From Micromonospora kangleipakensis (GTDB lineage: Bacteria > Actinomycetota > Actinomycetes > Mycobacteriales > Micromonosporaceae), in contig NZ_SHLD01000001.1 of the NCBI RefSeq assembly GCF_004217615.1, positions 1,860,001 to 1,924,000 of the forward strand: DNA of 64,000 nt, in the 5' to 3' direction. Below are positions 1 through 8,562 of the stretch, piece by piece. How positions within the stretch are numbered: the first letter of the stretch is position 1; each line of letters starts with the position of its first letter. Under the pieces are notes generated by a model. It did not search any database and was not told the DNA's origin. It worked only from the letters and a program-made list of their open reading frames with translations. The position numbers and the translations under genes are program-made.

Positions 1-2
1 TC

Positions 3-917
<915 letters not shown>

Positions 918-925
918 TCGACACC

Positions 926-970
926 CGGAACCGGGTCGGCCGCACGCGCGGCCGACCCGGTTCCGTCTTT
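926..970 (+). terminator. Rho-independent-type terminator of ahcY
   Basis: A perfect 18-bp stem (926-943 with 948-965) closes on the four-base loop ACGC and is followed by TCTTT. It lies directly after the ahcY stop codon. Confidence 0.85.
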
Positions 971-1222
971 CCGGCCTGTCGGCCGGCCGGCGGTGTGCGG
1001 GCCGGCGGTGTGCGGACGGCTACTAGGGCGAGGGCATGTGTCTTCGGCAGCGATATACCTGAGAGGCATAAATATGACTCTCAGGTATATCGCTCGTCGG
1101 CCATATGCTCCCGGGGGCCGCGAGCCGTTTGGCGCTGGCGTCTGGCGCGGTGGAAAGCGGCGGCCGGTGCGGGACGGCTGCACGGGCCTGGGACGGTGAG
1201 CGTCAGCTCGGGTCGGGCCGCC
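971..1222. other. Intergenic region between ahcY and a leftward gene group
   Basis: No convincing gene. It holds the 17-bp-arm palindrome at 1049-1094, listed separately. Both flanking genes end here (ahcY rightward, the small membrane gene leftward), so the region is convergent and not an obvious promoter for either. Confidence 0.5.
1049..1094. repeat. 46-bp palindrome, 17-bp perfect arms
   Basis: Arm 1049-1065 is the exact reverse complement of 1078-1094, with a 12-base AT-rich centre. Each arm contains ATATACCT/AGGTATAT and is itself partly symmetric. The local AT content stands out against the GC-rich flanks. It could be a double operator of the ATAYCT/AGGTAT type, a transcribed hairpin, or a dispersed repeat. 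It lies between two convergent gene ends, which makes a classic operator less likely. Confidence 0.6.
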
Positions 1223-1375
1223 TCAGCCCGGGCCTCGGCGGGTCGGGCGGATCCAGGTCCAGACGCACCAGGCGAGCCAGGCCAGCGAGACGGCGGTGGC
1301 CAGCGGACGCAGCCGCAGGGCGCTGAGCAGCAGCACCAGGGCCAGCACGGCCAGCCAGGGCAGCAGACCCTTCAC
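1223..1375 (-). CDS. Small two-helix membrane protein (50 aa)
   Basis: This short GTG-start frame encodes 50 residues beginning VKGLLPWLAVLALVLLLSA. Two hydrophobic segments are separated by a short RLRP turn, and the C-terminus is positive (IRPTRRGPG). A GGGAGG Shine-Dalgarno lies about 6 bases before the GTG. The gene follows the TPR membrane protein with a 45-base gap on the same strand and probably belongs to its operon. Codon use is strongly GC3-biased, as in its neighbours. Function unknown. No family recognised. Confidence 0.6.
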   Translation of the reverse strand: MKGLLPWLAVLALVLLLSALRLRPLATAVSLAWLAWCVWTWIRPTRRGPG

Positions 1376-1420
1376 GGCCGCCCTCCCGGGGTGGCCCTCA
1401 CGGCCGCCGTCCCGGGTGGC

Positions 1421-2290
1421 TCACGACCGCCACCGGCCGCGTACCAGGCGGCGGACCAGGGGCGGGGCGATCCAGGACCAGAGGCAGTAGAGCAGCCAGC
1501 CGAGCGCCACGACGAGCGCGGGGATGTAGAGCTTGGCCAGGTTGAGTACGGCGATGCTGCCCACCGCGATCAGCCACATGCGGATGCCCAGCCGGTAGAG
1601 CGGCCGCAGCGGGAGCAGCAGCGGATGGGTGTAGACGCGGGTCTCCCAGGCCGCGTCGGCGTAGTCCGGGTCGTTCGGGTCGTGCGCGACCGCCCGGCCG
1701 AAGGAGCGGTGTGCGTCCACGATCCGGCCGCGCTCCACGGCGATCCCGCCGTGCATGGCCAGCGCCACCGGATGTTCCGGATACCGACCGAGGAACTCCC
1801 GGGCCACCCGCTCGGCCGCCCGGTCGTCGCCGCGGGCGTACGCGAGCTGGACGCGGCTGGCGTAGACGGCCGGGCTCTCGGGCGCCAGCTCGGCGGCGCG
1901 GGCGAGCAGGCGGCTCGCCTTGTCGGTCTGGCCGACCGTGACGCAGAGGTCGGCGTACTGGCAGAGCAGCCACGGGTCCTGCGGTTCGAGTGCCAGCGCG
2001 TCGAGCAGCGCCCGCTCGGCCGGGGCGAAGGCGCCCTGACTCCGGAGCGCGACGCCCAGCCGGCCGAGCAGCTCGGCGTCCGGCCCGACCTCGGCCAGCC
2101 CCTGCCGGGCCACCTCGGCCACCTCGTCCCAGCGGTCCAGCGTGCTGAGCGCCAGCGCCCGCAGCCGGTACGCGTGCCGGTCGGTGGCCACCGACCCGGG
2201 CAGCCGGCCCAGCTCCTCCAGCGCCTGCTCCGGCCGGTTCATCTCGAGCAGGCCGACCACCCGGGCGAGCTGGTCCACCTCTGCGGTCAC
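1421..2290 (-). CDS. Tetratricopeptide-repeat protein with C-terminal membrane anchor
   Basis: The 289-residue product has about four to five TPR-like helix pairs over residues 1-190 (for example the stretches starting RPEQALEELGRLP and PAERALLDALALEPQDPW). A hydrophobic C-terminal region with two likely membrane helices follows, around 225-275. TPR arrays bind protein partners; this one would be cytoplasmic and tethered to the membrane. The GTG start overlaps the stop of the upstream gene as GTGA, indicating translational coupling. Specific partner unknown. Confidence 0.8.
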   Translation of the reverse strand: MTAEVDQLARVVGLLEMNRPEQALEELGRLPGSVATDRHAYRLRALALSTLDRWDEVAEVARQGLAEVGPDAELLGRLGVALRSQGAFAPAERALLDALALEPQDPWLLCQYADLCVTVGQTDKASRLLARAAELAPESPAVYASRVQLAYARGDDRAAERVAREFLGRYPEHPVALAMHGGIAVERGRIVDAHRSFGRAVAHDPNDPDYADAAWETRVYTHPLLLPLRPLYRLGIRMWLIAVGSIAVLNLAKLYIPALVVALGWLLYCLWSWIAPPLVRRLVRGRWRS

Positions 2291-2736
2291 CGGAGCGCCG
2301 CCGCGACCACGATGAGGACCGCCTCGATGATGCCGAGCCCCAGCGCCGCCGCGATCCCCGGCTTCACCAGCGAGGCCGGCGCGCCGCCGCGCATCTCGTA
2401 CGTGCGGAACAGGCCCTTCTGTGTCAGGTTGGCCACCGCCCAGACCAGTACGCCGGAGAGGGCCCCGACCAGCCGGGCCGACCCCGACGTGCGGCCGTCG
2501 AGCAGCACCACGGTGATCACCAGCCGGGCGACGAGGGCGGCCGCTCCGGTGCCGGCGATCGCCAGGGTGGCCCCGGTGGGCAGGCGGAGCCGGCGGGCGT
2601 TGACCAGGGCCAGCACGGTGGCCGCGAGTGCCCCGCCGAAGACCGCGGGGTAGACCAGCGAGCCGGGCCGCCAGGGCGGGCGGCGCTCGGCGTACGCGGC
2701 GGGGGTGATGGTGGGGGTGAAGAGGTCATCGGCCAC
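2287..2736 (-). CDS. Small integral membrane protein, unknown function
   Basis: The 149-residue product has four hydrophobic segments (starting near YPAVFGGALAATVLALV, LAIAGTGAAALVARLVITVVLL, LVGALSGVLVWAVANL and IAAALGLGIIEAVLIVVAAAL). The GTG at 2736 is chosen because AGGAA precedes it at suitable spacing; a longer frame exists to 2775 but lacks a ribosome-binding site. It is first in the leftward group with the TPR gene and the 50-residue gene. No known family recognised. Confidence 0.7.
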   Translation of the reverse strand: MADDLFTPTITPAAYAERRPPWRPGSLVYPAVFGGALAATVLALVNARRLRLPTGATLAIAGTGAAALVARLVITVVLLDGRTSGSARLVGALSGVLVWAVANLTQKGLFRTYEMRGGAPASLVKPGIAAALGLGIIEAVLIVVAAALR

Positions 2737-2851
2737 GGTCGTTCCTGTCTGAGGGGCTGGGCGGGATCCTGCCACAGCCGGCCATCTGCCGGATGCCCCG
2801 TGTGCAGGGTGACGTTGCCATGAACGACTTGACGGCGGGTCGGATCAGTAG

Positions 2852-2870
2852 GAAGGTATGGCTGCCCTAA
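2852..2870. promoter_or_regulatory. DtxR/IdeR-type iron box 1 upstream of efeU
   Basis: GAAGGTATGGCTGCCCTAA matches 13 of 19 positions of the DtxR-family consensus (TTAGGTTAGGCTAACCTAA), including the central GGCT and the CCTAA end. It is the first of two boxes placed end to end. Confidence 0.6.
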
Positions 2871-2871
2871 G

Positions 2872-2890
2872 TTAACTGAGGCGTGCCTAA
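2872..2890. promoter_or_regulatory. DtxR/IdeR-type iron box 2 upstream of efeU
   Basis: TTAACTGAGGCGTGCCTAA matches 13 of 19 consensus positions, with TTA, AGGC and CCTAA kept. Its centre is 20 bp from that of box 1 and it lies 17 bp before the efeU start codon. The pair suggests binding of two repressor dimers and shut-off of efeUOB when iron is plentiful. Confidence 0.65.
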
Positions 2891-2907
2891 CTGATCACGG
2901 AGTACCG

Positions 2908-3903
2908 ATGTTCGCCACGTACCTGATCGGCCTGCGGGAAGGCCTAGAAGCGACCCTCGTGGTCAGCATCCTGGTCGCGTTCCTCGTGAAGTCGCAGCGA
3001 CGGGACAGGCTGCCGCAGGTCTGGGCCGGCGTCGGACTGGCCGTGGTGCTGTCGGTCTTCTTCGGCTGGCTGATCGAGTACACCTCGACCTCGCTGCTGG
3101 CCCGCTCCGAGGACCGTGAGCTGTTCGAGGCGGTCACCTCGGTCGCGGCCGTCGTCTTCGTGACCTGGATGATCTTCTGGATGCGCAAGGCCGCCCGGAC
3201 GATCGCCGGTGAGCTGCGCGGCAAGCTCACCGAGGCGCTCGCGGTCGGCTCCCTCGCGGTGGCCGGCATGTCCTTCCTCGCGGTGATCCGGGAAGGGCTG
3301 GAGACGGCGCTGATCTTCTACTCGGCCGCCCAGAGCGCCGCCGGCGGCGCCGGACGTGGACCGTTGCTCGCGCTGCTCGGCGGCATCGCCACCGCGGTGG
3401 TGATCGGCTTCCTGCTCTACCGCAGCGCTCTGAAGATCAACCTGAGCAAGTTCTTCACCTGGACCGGCGCGCTGCTCATCCTGGTCGCCGCCGGCATCCT
3501 CAAGTACGGCGTGCACGACTTCCAGGAGGCCGGCGTGCTGCCCGGCCTGAACAACCTGGCCTTCGACATCTCCTCGGTGCTCGACCCCAGCACCTGGTAC
3601 GCGGCGCTGCTCGGCGGCATGTTCAACATCACCGCCACCCCGAGCGTGCTGGAGATGGCGGCCTGGGTCGCCTACGCGGTGCCGGTGCTGGTGCTCTTCC
3701 TCCGCAAGCCGGCCGCCCCGACCAAGCTCGCCGCCACCCCGGCCACCGCCGCCCCGGCCACTGCCACCCCGGCCACTGCCACCCCGGCCACGCCCGCCGC
3801 CGCCCCGACGGACGCCGCCCCGGCGACGACCGGCGAGCCGACGGCCGCCGTCCCGGCCGAGCCCGTCACCGACGCCCCGGCCTCCGCGCGCCAGCGCGCC
3901 TGA
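2908..3903 (+). CDS. efeU: EfeU, iron permease of the FTR1 family
   Basis: A membrane permease that brings iron across the cytoplasmic membrane as part of the EfeUOB importer. The two family iron-binding motifs REGLE are at residues 10-14 and 128-132, inside the first and fourth of about seven hydrophobic segments. The last 75 residues are a low-complexity Ala/Pro/Thr tail with TPATA-type repeats, unlike typical FTR1 proteins; it is probably disordered. The ATG at 2908 has GGAG upstream. efeO follows after 28 bases and efeB after that, in one operon under two iron boxes. Confidence 0.93.
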   Translation: MFATYLIGLREGLEATLVVSILVAFLVKSQRRDRLPQVWAGVGLAVVLSVFFGWLIEYTSTSLLARSEDRELFEAVTSVAAVVFVTWMIFWMRKAARTIAGELRGKLTEALAVGSLAVAGMSFLAVIREGLETALIFYSAAQSAAGGAGRGPLLALLGGIATAVVIGFLLYRSALKINLSKFFTWTGALLILVAAGILKYGVHDFQEAGVLPGLNNLAFDISSVLDPSTWYAALLGGMFNITATPSVLEMAAWVAYAVPVLVLFLRKPAAPTKLAATPATAAPATATPATATPATPAAAPTDAAPATTGEPTAAVPAEPVTDAPASARQRA

Positions 3904-3931
3904 TCCGCCTTCTCGAGGAGAGACAGCTCTG

Positions 3932-5068
3932 ATGCGTACCACCCGTTTCGCCGTGCTCGCCGCCGCCGGCGTGCTGGCCGTCACCGGCGTCACCGCCTGC
4001 AGCAACGACACCGAGGGGAAGTCGGCCGCCAAGGCCGGCAACGCGGTGAAGGTCAAGGCCACCGATACCGCCTGCGAGGTGGACGTCACCGAGCTGGCCG
4101 CCGGTCAGGCCACCTTCTCGGTGACCAACTCCGGCAGCAAGGTCAACGAGTTCTACGTCTACGCGGCCGGCGACCGGGTGATGGGCGAGGTCGAGAACAT
4201 CGCCCCCGGGCTGAGCCGCGAGCTGCGCGTCGAGCTGCCCGCCGGCACGTACGAGACCGCCTGCAAGCCGGGGATGAGCGGGCGCGGCATCCGCGGCGCT
4301 CTGAAGGTCAGCGGCACCGCCGCGAGCGTCGCCCCGGACGCCGCGCTGGGCCAGGCCACCGCCAGCTACCAGCGGTACGTGACCAGCCAGACCGCCGCGC
4401 TGCTGACGAAGACCGAGGAGTTCGTGGCCGCGGTCAAGGCCGGCGACGTGGCGAAGGCGAAGGCCCTGTACCCGGTGGCCCGCACCTACTGGGAGCGGAT
4501 CGAGCCGGTAGCGGAGATCTTCGGCGACCTGGACCCGAAGATCGACGGCCGGGAAGAGGTCATCGAGGAGGGCATGGCGTTCACCGGCTTCCACCGCATC
4601 GAGAAGGACCTCTGGACGACCGGCGACATCAGCAAGGACGGCCCGATCGCCGACCAGCTGCTGGCCGACATCAAGGAGATCGTGGCCAAGGCCAACGCCG
4701 AGAAGCTCAACCCGCTCCAGCTCGCCAACGGCGCCAAGGAACTCCTCGACGAGGTGGCCAGCGGCAAGATCACTGGCGAGGAGGACCGCTACTCGCACAC
4801 CGACCTCTGGGACTTCAGCGCCAACCTGGAGGGCTCGAAGGCCGCCATCGCCGCACTCCGCCCCGCTCTGGAGCAGCGCTCTCCCGAGCTGGTCAAGCAG
4901 CTCGACACCGAGTTCGCCAACGTCGAGGCGACGCTCGGCAAGCACCGCGCGGGCGACGGCTGGAAGCTGCACACCGCGCTCAGCAAGACCGAGCTGAAGG
5001 AACTGTCGGACAGCATCAACGCCCTTGCCGAGCCGATCAGCAAGGTAGCCGCGGTCGTCGCCCGGTGA
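3932..5068 (+). CDS. efeO: EfeO, iron-uptake lipoprotein with cupredoxin and M75 domains
   Basis: The 378-residue product has a lipoprotein signal ending at Cys23 (VTAC). A cupredoxin-like domain spans about residues 40-130, and an M75 peptidase-like helical domain follows to the end. The M75 metal-binding motif HxxE is at His221-Glu224 (GFHRIEKDLW). In EfeUOB the protein binds iron outside the membrane and hands it to EfeU. GAGGAGAG lies before the ATG. The efeB start codon is 23 bases downstream. Confidence 0.93.
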   Translation: MRTTRFAVLAAAGVLAVTGVTACSNDTEGKSAAKAGNAVKVKATDTACEVDVTELAAGQATFSVTNSGSKVNEFYVYAAGDRVMGEVENIAPGLSRELRVELPAGTYETACKPGMSGRGIRGALKVSGTAASVAPDAALGQATASYQRYVTSQTAALLTKTEEFVAAVKAGDVAKAKALYPVARTYWERIEPVAEIFGDLDPKIDGREEVIEEGMAFTGFHRIEKDLWTTGDISKDGPIADQLLADIKEIVAKANAEKLNPLQLANGAKELLDEVASGKITGEEDRYSHTDLWDFSANLEGSKAAIAALRPALEQRSPELVKQLDTEFANVEATLGKHRAGDGWKLHTALSKTELKELSDSINALAEPISKVAAVVAR

Positions 5069-5091
5069 CGACCAACCCCGGAGGTGCAGCG

Positions 5092-6414
5092 ATGAGCGAG
5101 CAGAACACCACTGGTGAGGCGCCGTCCGCCGACGCGCCGCGCGGGACGACGCTGTCCCGGCGCCGGGCCATCACCCTGGCCGGCGTCGGGGTCGCCGGAG
5201 TGGCCGGCGTCGCGGCCGGCGCGGGCGCGCTGGTCCGGGGCTCGGACCACGCGGAGGCGAACGAGGGCGTCGCCGCCAGTGCCGTGCCGTTCCTCGGCGC
5301 GCACCAGGCCGGCATCACCACCCCGGCCCAGGACCGGCTGCACTTCGTCGCGTTCGACGTGATCACCAAGGATCGGGCCCGGCTGGTCTCGCTGCTGCAG
5401 GAGTGGACGGCCGCCGCCGCCCGGATGACCGCCGGAAAGGACGCCGGGCTGATCGGCGCGGTCGGTGGCATGCCGGAGGCGCCGCCGGACGACACCGGCG
5501 AGGCGCTCGGGCTGCCCCCGTCGCAGCTCACCCTCACCGTCGGCTTCGGCCCGACGCTCTTCCGCGACGCCCAGGGCAAGGACCGGTTCGGCATCGCGGA
5601 CAAGCGGCCGGCCGCGCTGGCCGACCTGCCGCACTTCGCCGGGGACGCGCTGCGCCCCGAGATCTCCGGCGGGGACATCTGTGTCCAGGCCTGCTCCAAC
5701 GACCCGCAGGTGGCGGTGCACGCCATCCGTAACCTGGCCCGGATCGGCATGGGCGTGGTCAGCGTCCGCTGGTCGCAGCTCGGCTTTGGGCGTACCTCGT
5801 CGACCTCGCGGGACCAGGCCACCCCGCGCAACCTCTTCGGCTTCAAGGACGGCACCGCCAACCTCAAGGCCGAGGACGCCGGGCTGCTGCGCGAGCAGCT
5901 CTGGGCCCAGCCGGGCGACGGACCGGACTGGATGACCGGCGGGTCGTACCTGGTCACCCGCAAGATCCGGATGCTGATCGAGACCTGGGACCGAACCTCG
6001 CTGGTCGAGCAGGAGCAGATCGTCGGCCGGACCAAGGGCAGCGGCGCGCCGCTGGGCAAGCGCGCCGAGTTCGACGAGCCGGACTTCGCCGTGAAGGGCG
6101 ACGACGGGGAGCCGGTGATCGCCGAGGCCGCGCACGTCCGGCTCGCCCACCCGACCCAGAACGACGGCGCCCGCCTGCTGCGCCGCGGCTACAACTTCGT
6201 GGACGGCTCCGACGGGCTGGGGCGGCTCGACGCCGGTCTCTTCTTCATCGCCTACCAGCGGGACCCGCGCAAGCAGTTCGTGCCGATTCAGACCCGGCTG
6301 TCCCGGCACGACGCGATGAACGAGTACCTGCGCCACGTCTCCAGCGGCGTGTTCGCCTGCCCGCCGGGCGTCCGCGACGCCGCCGACCACTGGGGACGCG
6401 CGCTCTTCGGCTGA
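5092..6414 (+). CDS. efeB: EfeB, Tat-exported DyP-type heme peroxidase
   Basis: A dye-decolorizing-peroxidase family protein that, in EfeUOB systems, acts outside the membrane on ferrous iron or heme iron. The twin-arginine motif SRRRAITLAG starts at residue 22 and is followed by a hydrophobic stretch, so export is folded and probably heme-loaded. The catalytic GxxDG motif (GFKDGTANL) places the distal Asp at 253. The ATG at 5092 is chosen over a GTG at 5065 because GGAGGT sits 6 bases before it. The gene ends 16 bases from the convergent RDD gene. Confidence 0.93.
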   Translation: MSEQNTTGEAPSADAPRGTTLSRRRAITLAGVGVAGVAGVAAGAGALVRGSDHAEANEGVAASAVPFLGAHQAGITTPAQDRLHFVAFDVITKDRARLVSLLQEWTAAAARMTAGKDAGLIGAVGGMPEAPPDDTGEALGLPPSQLTLTVGFGPTLFRDAQGKDRFGIADKRPAALADLPHFAGDALRPEISGGDICVQACSNDPQVAVHAIRNLARIGMGVVSVRWSQLGFGRTSSTSRDQATPRNLFGFKDGTANLKAEDAGLLREQLWAQPGDGPDWMTGGSYLVTRKIRMLIETWDRTSLVEQEQIVGRTKGSGAPLGKRAEFDEPDFAVKGDDGEPVIAEAAHVRLAHPTQNDGARLLRRGYNFVDGSDGLGRLDAGLFFIAYQRDPRKQFVPIQTRLSRHDAMNEYLRHVSSGVFACPPGVRDAADHWGRALFG

Positions 6415-6430
6415 CGCCGGCCGGGGCCGG

Positions 6431-7516
6431 TCAGCCGGCCGGGTGCTCGGCGTCGACCGGGGCGGGCTGCGCGCGTACCGGATCGGGCTGGGTGGGGACG
6501 GCGAGCGCCGGCGCGGTCGCCGCCGGCGCGGTCGTCGCCGGCGCGGTCGCCGCCGGCGCGGTCGCCGCCGGCGCGGTCGCCGCCGGCGCGGTCGCCGCCG
6601 GCGGCGGCGCCGCCGGCGGCGGCGCCGCGACCGGCGACGTGGTCAGCTCGGGCCAGAGCATCGCGGCGACCCCGCGGGTACGCCGCAGCCGGTCCACGGC
6701 CCGACGGTGCCGCTCGGCCAGCACCGCGGCCAGGTAGACGGATTCCGGCGCGGCCCACGGCGGCGGCGGGGTGATCACGGCGCCCACCTCGGCCCAGAGT
6801 TCGCGCCCCAGCCGGGCCCGCTCCGGCTCCACCAGCTGGTGCACCCGGCCCAGGTACTGCCGGGCGGCCAGGGCCAGCCCGTCGTCCAACCGGGTCAGGT
6901 CCAGGGTGTGCGCCCAGCCGAGCAGCGCCGGGACGGCCAGCGGGACCGGCCGCCACACCGCCGCGCCCCGGGTGTGCACGACCATCGTGCCGGCCACCAG
7001 GTCGCCGAGCCGCCGCCCGCGCGGGTCGGTCAACATCACCGTCACGCTCGCCACCCAGCTCAGCAGCGGCAGCACCAGCCCCGGCCACTCCACCGCGACG
7101 CCCACCAGGGCCCGGGTCAGCGACTGCCCGACCCCGACCGGACCGCCGTCGGCGCGGACCACCCGCAGGCCCACCGCCAGCTTGCCGATCGTCCGGCCGC
7201 CGACGAAGCGTTCCATCAGCACCGGATACCCGACCAGCACCAGGACCAGCAGCACCGTCTGCAACGCGCCCGTCAGGGCGGCGTCCACGATCGCGGTGGG
7301 CAGGAAGAGCAACAGCAGGGACAGCCCGGCCGAGAGCGCCGCCGCCAGGACCACCTGGACTAGCAGGTCGATCAGCAGGGCGAGCACCCGGGAGCCGAGC
7401 CGGGCCGCCCGGACGTCCAGCTCCACCGCCTCGCCACTGACCAGGCCCGCGTCGGCCCACCGGTCCGCGGACCGCGCCGGTGCGGGAGGTTGCGCTCTCA
7501 CCCGGACAGTGAACAC
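6431..7516 (-). CDS. RDD-family membrane protein with repetitive Ala/Pro/Thr tail
   Basis: The N-terminal half is an RDD domain with about four membrane helices. Hallmarks include RLGSRVLALLIDLLVQVV (RDD arginine and aspartate in helix 1) and GRTIGKLAVGLRVV. The tail has a run of APAAT units encoded by a 15-bp tandem repeat (6507-6611), then Pro-rich sequence. The start is uncertain: GTG at 7516 is used, GTG at 7501 is an alternative, and neither has a Shine-Dalgarno. It is divergent from the SpoIIM-family gene, a pairing common in actinobacteria. Transport role unknown. Confidence 0.8.
   Translation of the reverse strand: MFTVRVRAQPPAPARSADRWADAGLVSGEAVELDVRAARLGSRVLALLIDLLVQVVLAAALSAGLSLLLLFLPTAIVDAALTGALQTVLLVLVLVGYPVLMERFVGGRTIGKLAVGLRVVRADGGPVGVGQSLTRALVGVAVEWPGLVLPLLSWVASVTVMLTDPRGRRLGDLVAGTMVVHTRGAAVWRPVPLAVPALLGWAHTLDLTRLDDGLALAARQYLGRVHQLVEPERARLGRELWAEVGAVITPPPPWAAPESVYLAAVLAERHRRAVDRLRRTRGVAAMLWPELTTSPVAAPPPAAPPPAATAPAATAPAATAPAATAPATTAPAATAPALAVPTQPDPVRAQPAPVDAEHPAG
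6507..6611. repeat. 15-bp tandem repeat inside the RDD gene
   Basis: Six near-identical units of GCCGGCGCGGTCGCC (one with a single change) run from 6507 to 6596, then degenerate. They encode a five-residue TAPAA-type repeat. Such arrays often vary in length by slippage. Confidence 0.85.
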
Positions 7517-7542
7517 TATGGGCGCCGGACGGGGGAGGACGA

Positions 7543-8562
7543 GTGGATCTCGACGCGTACGTGGCGGAGCACGGCGCCGAGTGGCGGCGGCTGGAACAAC
7601 TCTCCGGCCGGCGCCGCCTCGACGCCGCCGAGGTCGACGAGCTGGTCGCGCTGTACCAGCGGGCGGCCACCCACCTCTCCGTGCTGCGCAGCCGCTCACC
7701 CGACCCGGCGCTGGTCAACCGCCTCTCCCACCTGGTGCTGGCGGCCCGGGCCCGGATCACCGGCCGGCCCCGGCCCTCCTGGGCGGCGGTGCGCCGGTTC
7801 CTCGTCGCCGACCTGCCGGCCGCCCTCTACCGGGCCTGGCCCTGGTGGTGCGGAGTGGCCACCGCGTTCAGCGCCCTCAGCGGTTTCCTCATCTGGTTCG
7901 TCGCCGGGCACCCGGAGACCGCCGCCGCGTTCATCGGCGATGAGGCCGCCGCCGACCTGGTGGAATCCGGCTTCGCCGGTTACTACACGGAGTTCGCCGC
8001 GCCCACCTTCGCCTTCCACCTCTGGACGCACAACGCCTGGATCGCCGCCCAGTGCCTCGCCGCCGGGGTGCTGGTGCTGCCGGTGTTCTACCTGCTCTGG
8101 CAGAACGCGCTGAACCTCGGCGTGGTCGGCGGGGTGATGGTCGCCTACGACCGGGCGGACGTCTTCTTCGGCCTGATCACCCCGCACGGGCTGCTGGAGC
8201 TGACCGGGATCTTCGTCGCCGCCGGGGTCGGCCTGCGGACCGGGTGGGCGTGGATCGCGCCGCCGGCCCACCTCAGCCGCGGTCGGGCGGTCGCCGCCGC
8301 CGGCCGCTCCGCCATCGTGGTCGCCGTCGGCCTGGTCGGGCTCTTCGCCGTGTCGGCGCTGCTGGAGGCGTTCGTGACCCCGGCGCCCGTGCCGGTCGCC
8401 GTCCGCATCGCGATCGGCGCCGCCGTGTGGCTGGCCTTCCTGGCGTACGCGCTGCTGCTCGGTCGGTACGCGGCCACCCGCCCCGCGGCGGGGCCGGCCG
8501 AGGCGGCTGGACGCTCCTATGCCGCGTCAAGTGGTTGGGGCGGGGTTTCCAGGCGTCGGTAG
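7543..8562 (+). CDS. Stage II sporulation protein M (SpoIIM/DUF95) family membrane protein, tail altered by IS
   Basis: The product begins MDLDAYVAEHGAEWRRLEQL, the usual start of actinobacterial SpoIIM-family proteins. An N-terminal helical region is followed by about six membrane helices (for example around WPWWCGVATAFSALSGFLIW and LGVVGGVMVAYDRADVF with the following GLITPHGLLELTGIF). In non-endospore formers the role is unknown. The last 15 or so residues, from about GRSYAASSG, come from the adjacent IS110 element, because the frame runs into it at about 8505-8520. The native C-terminus has therefore been replaced, probably without loss of the membrane core. Confidence 0.85.
   Translation: MDLDAYVAEHGAEWRRLEQLSGRRRLDAAEVDELVALYQRAATHLSVLRSRSPDPALVNRLSHLVLAARARITGRPRPSWAAVRRFLVADLPAALYRAWPWWCGVATAFSALSGFLIWFVAGHPETAAAFIGDEAAADLVESGFAGYYTEFAAPTFAFHLWTHNAWIAAQCLAAGVLVLPVFYLLWQNALNLGVVGGVMVAYDRADVFFGLITPHGLLELTGIFVAAGVGLRTGWAWIAPPAHLSRGRAVAAAGRSAIVVAVGLVGLFAVSALLEAFVTPAPVPVAVRIAIGAAVWLAFLAYALLLGRYAATRPAAGPAEAAGRSYAASSGWGGVSRRR

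Noticed and set aside
995..2653. A 552-codon rightward frame over the TPR and membrane genes
   Set aside because: Low-complexity Arg/Gly/Gln-rich translation; antisense shadow of the genes on the minus strand, which have family-like sequence and coupled starts.
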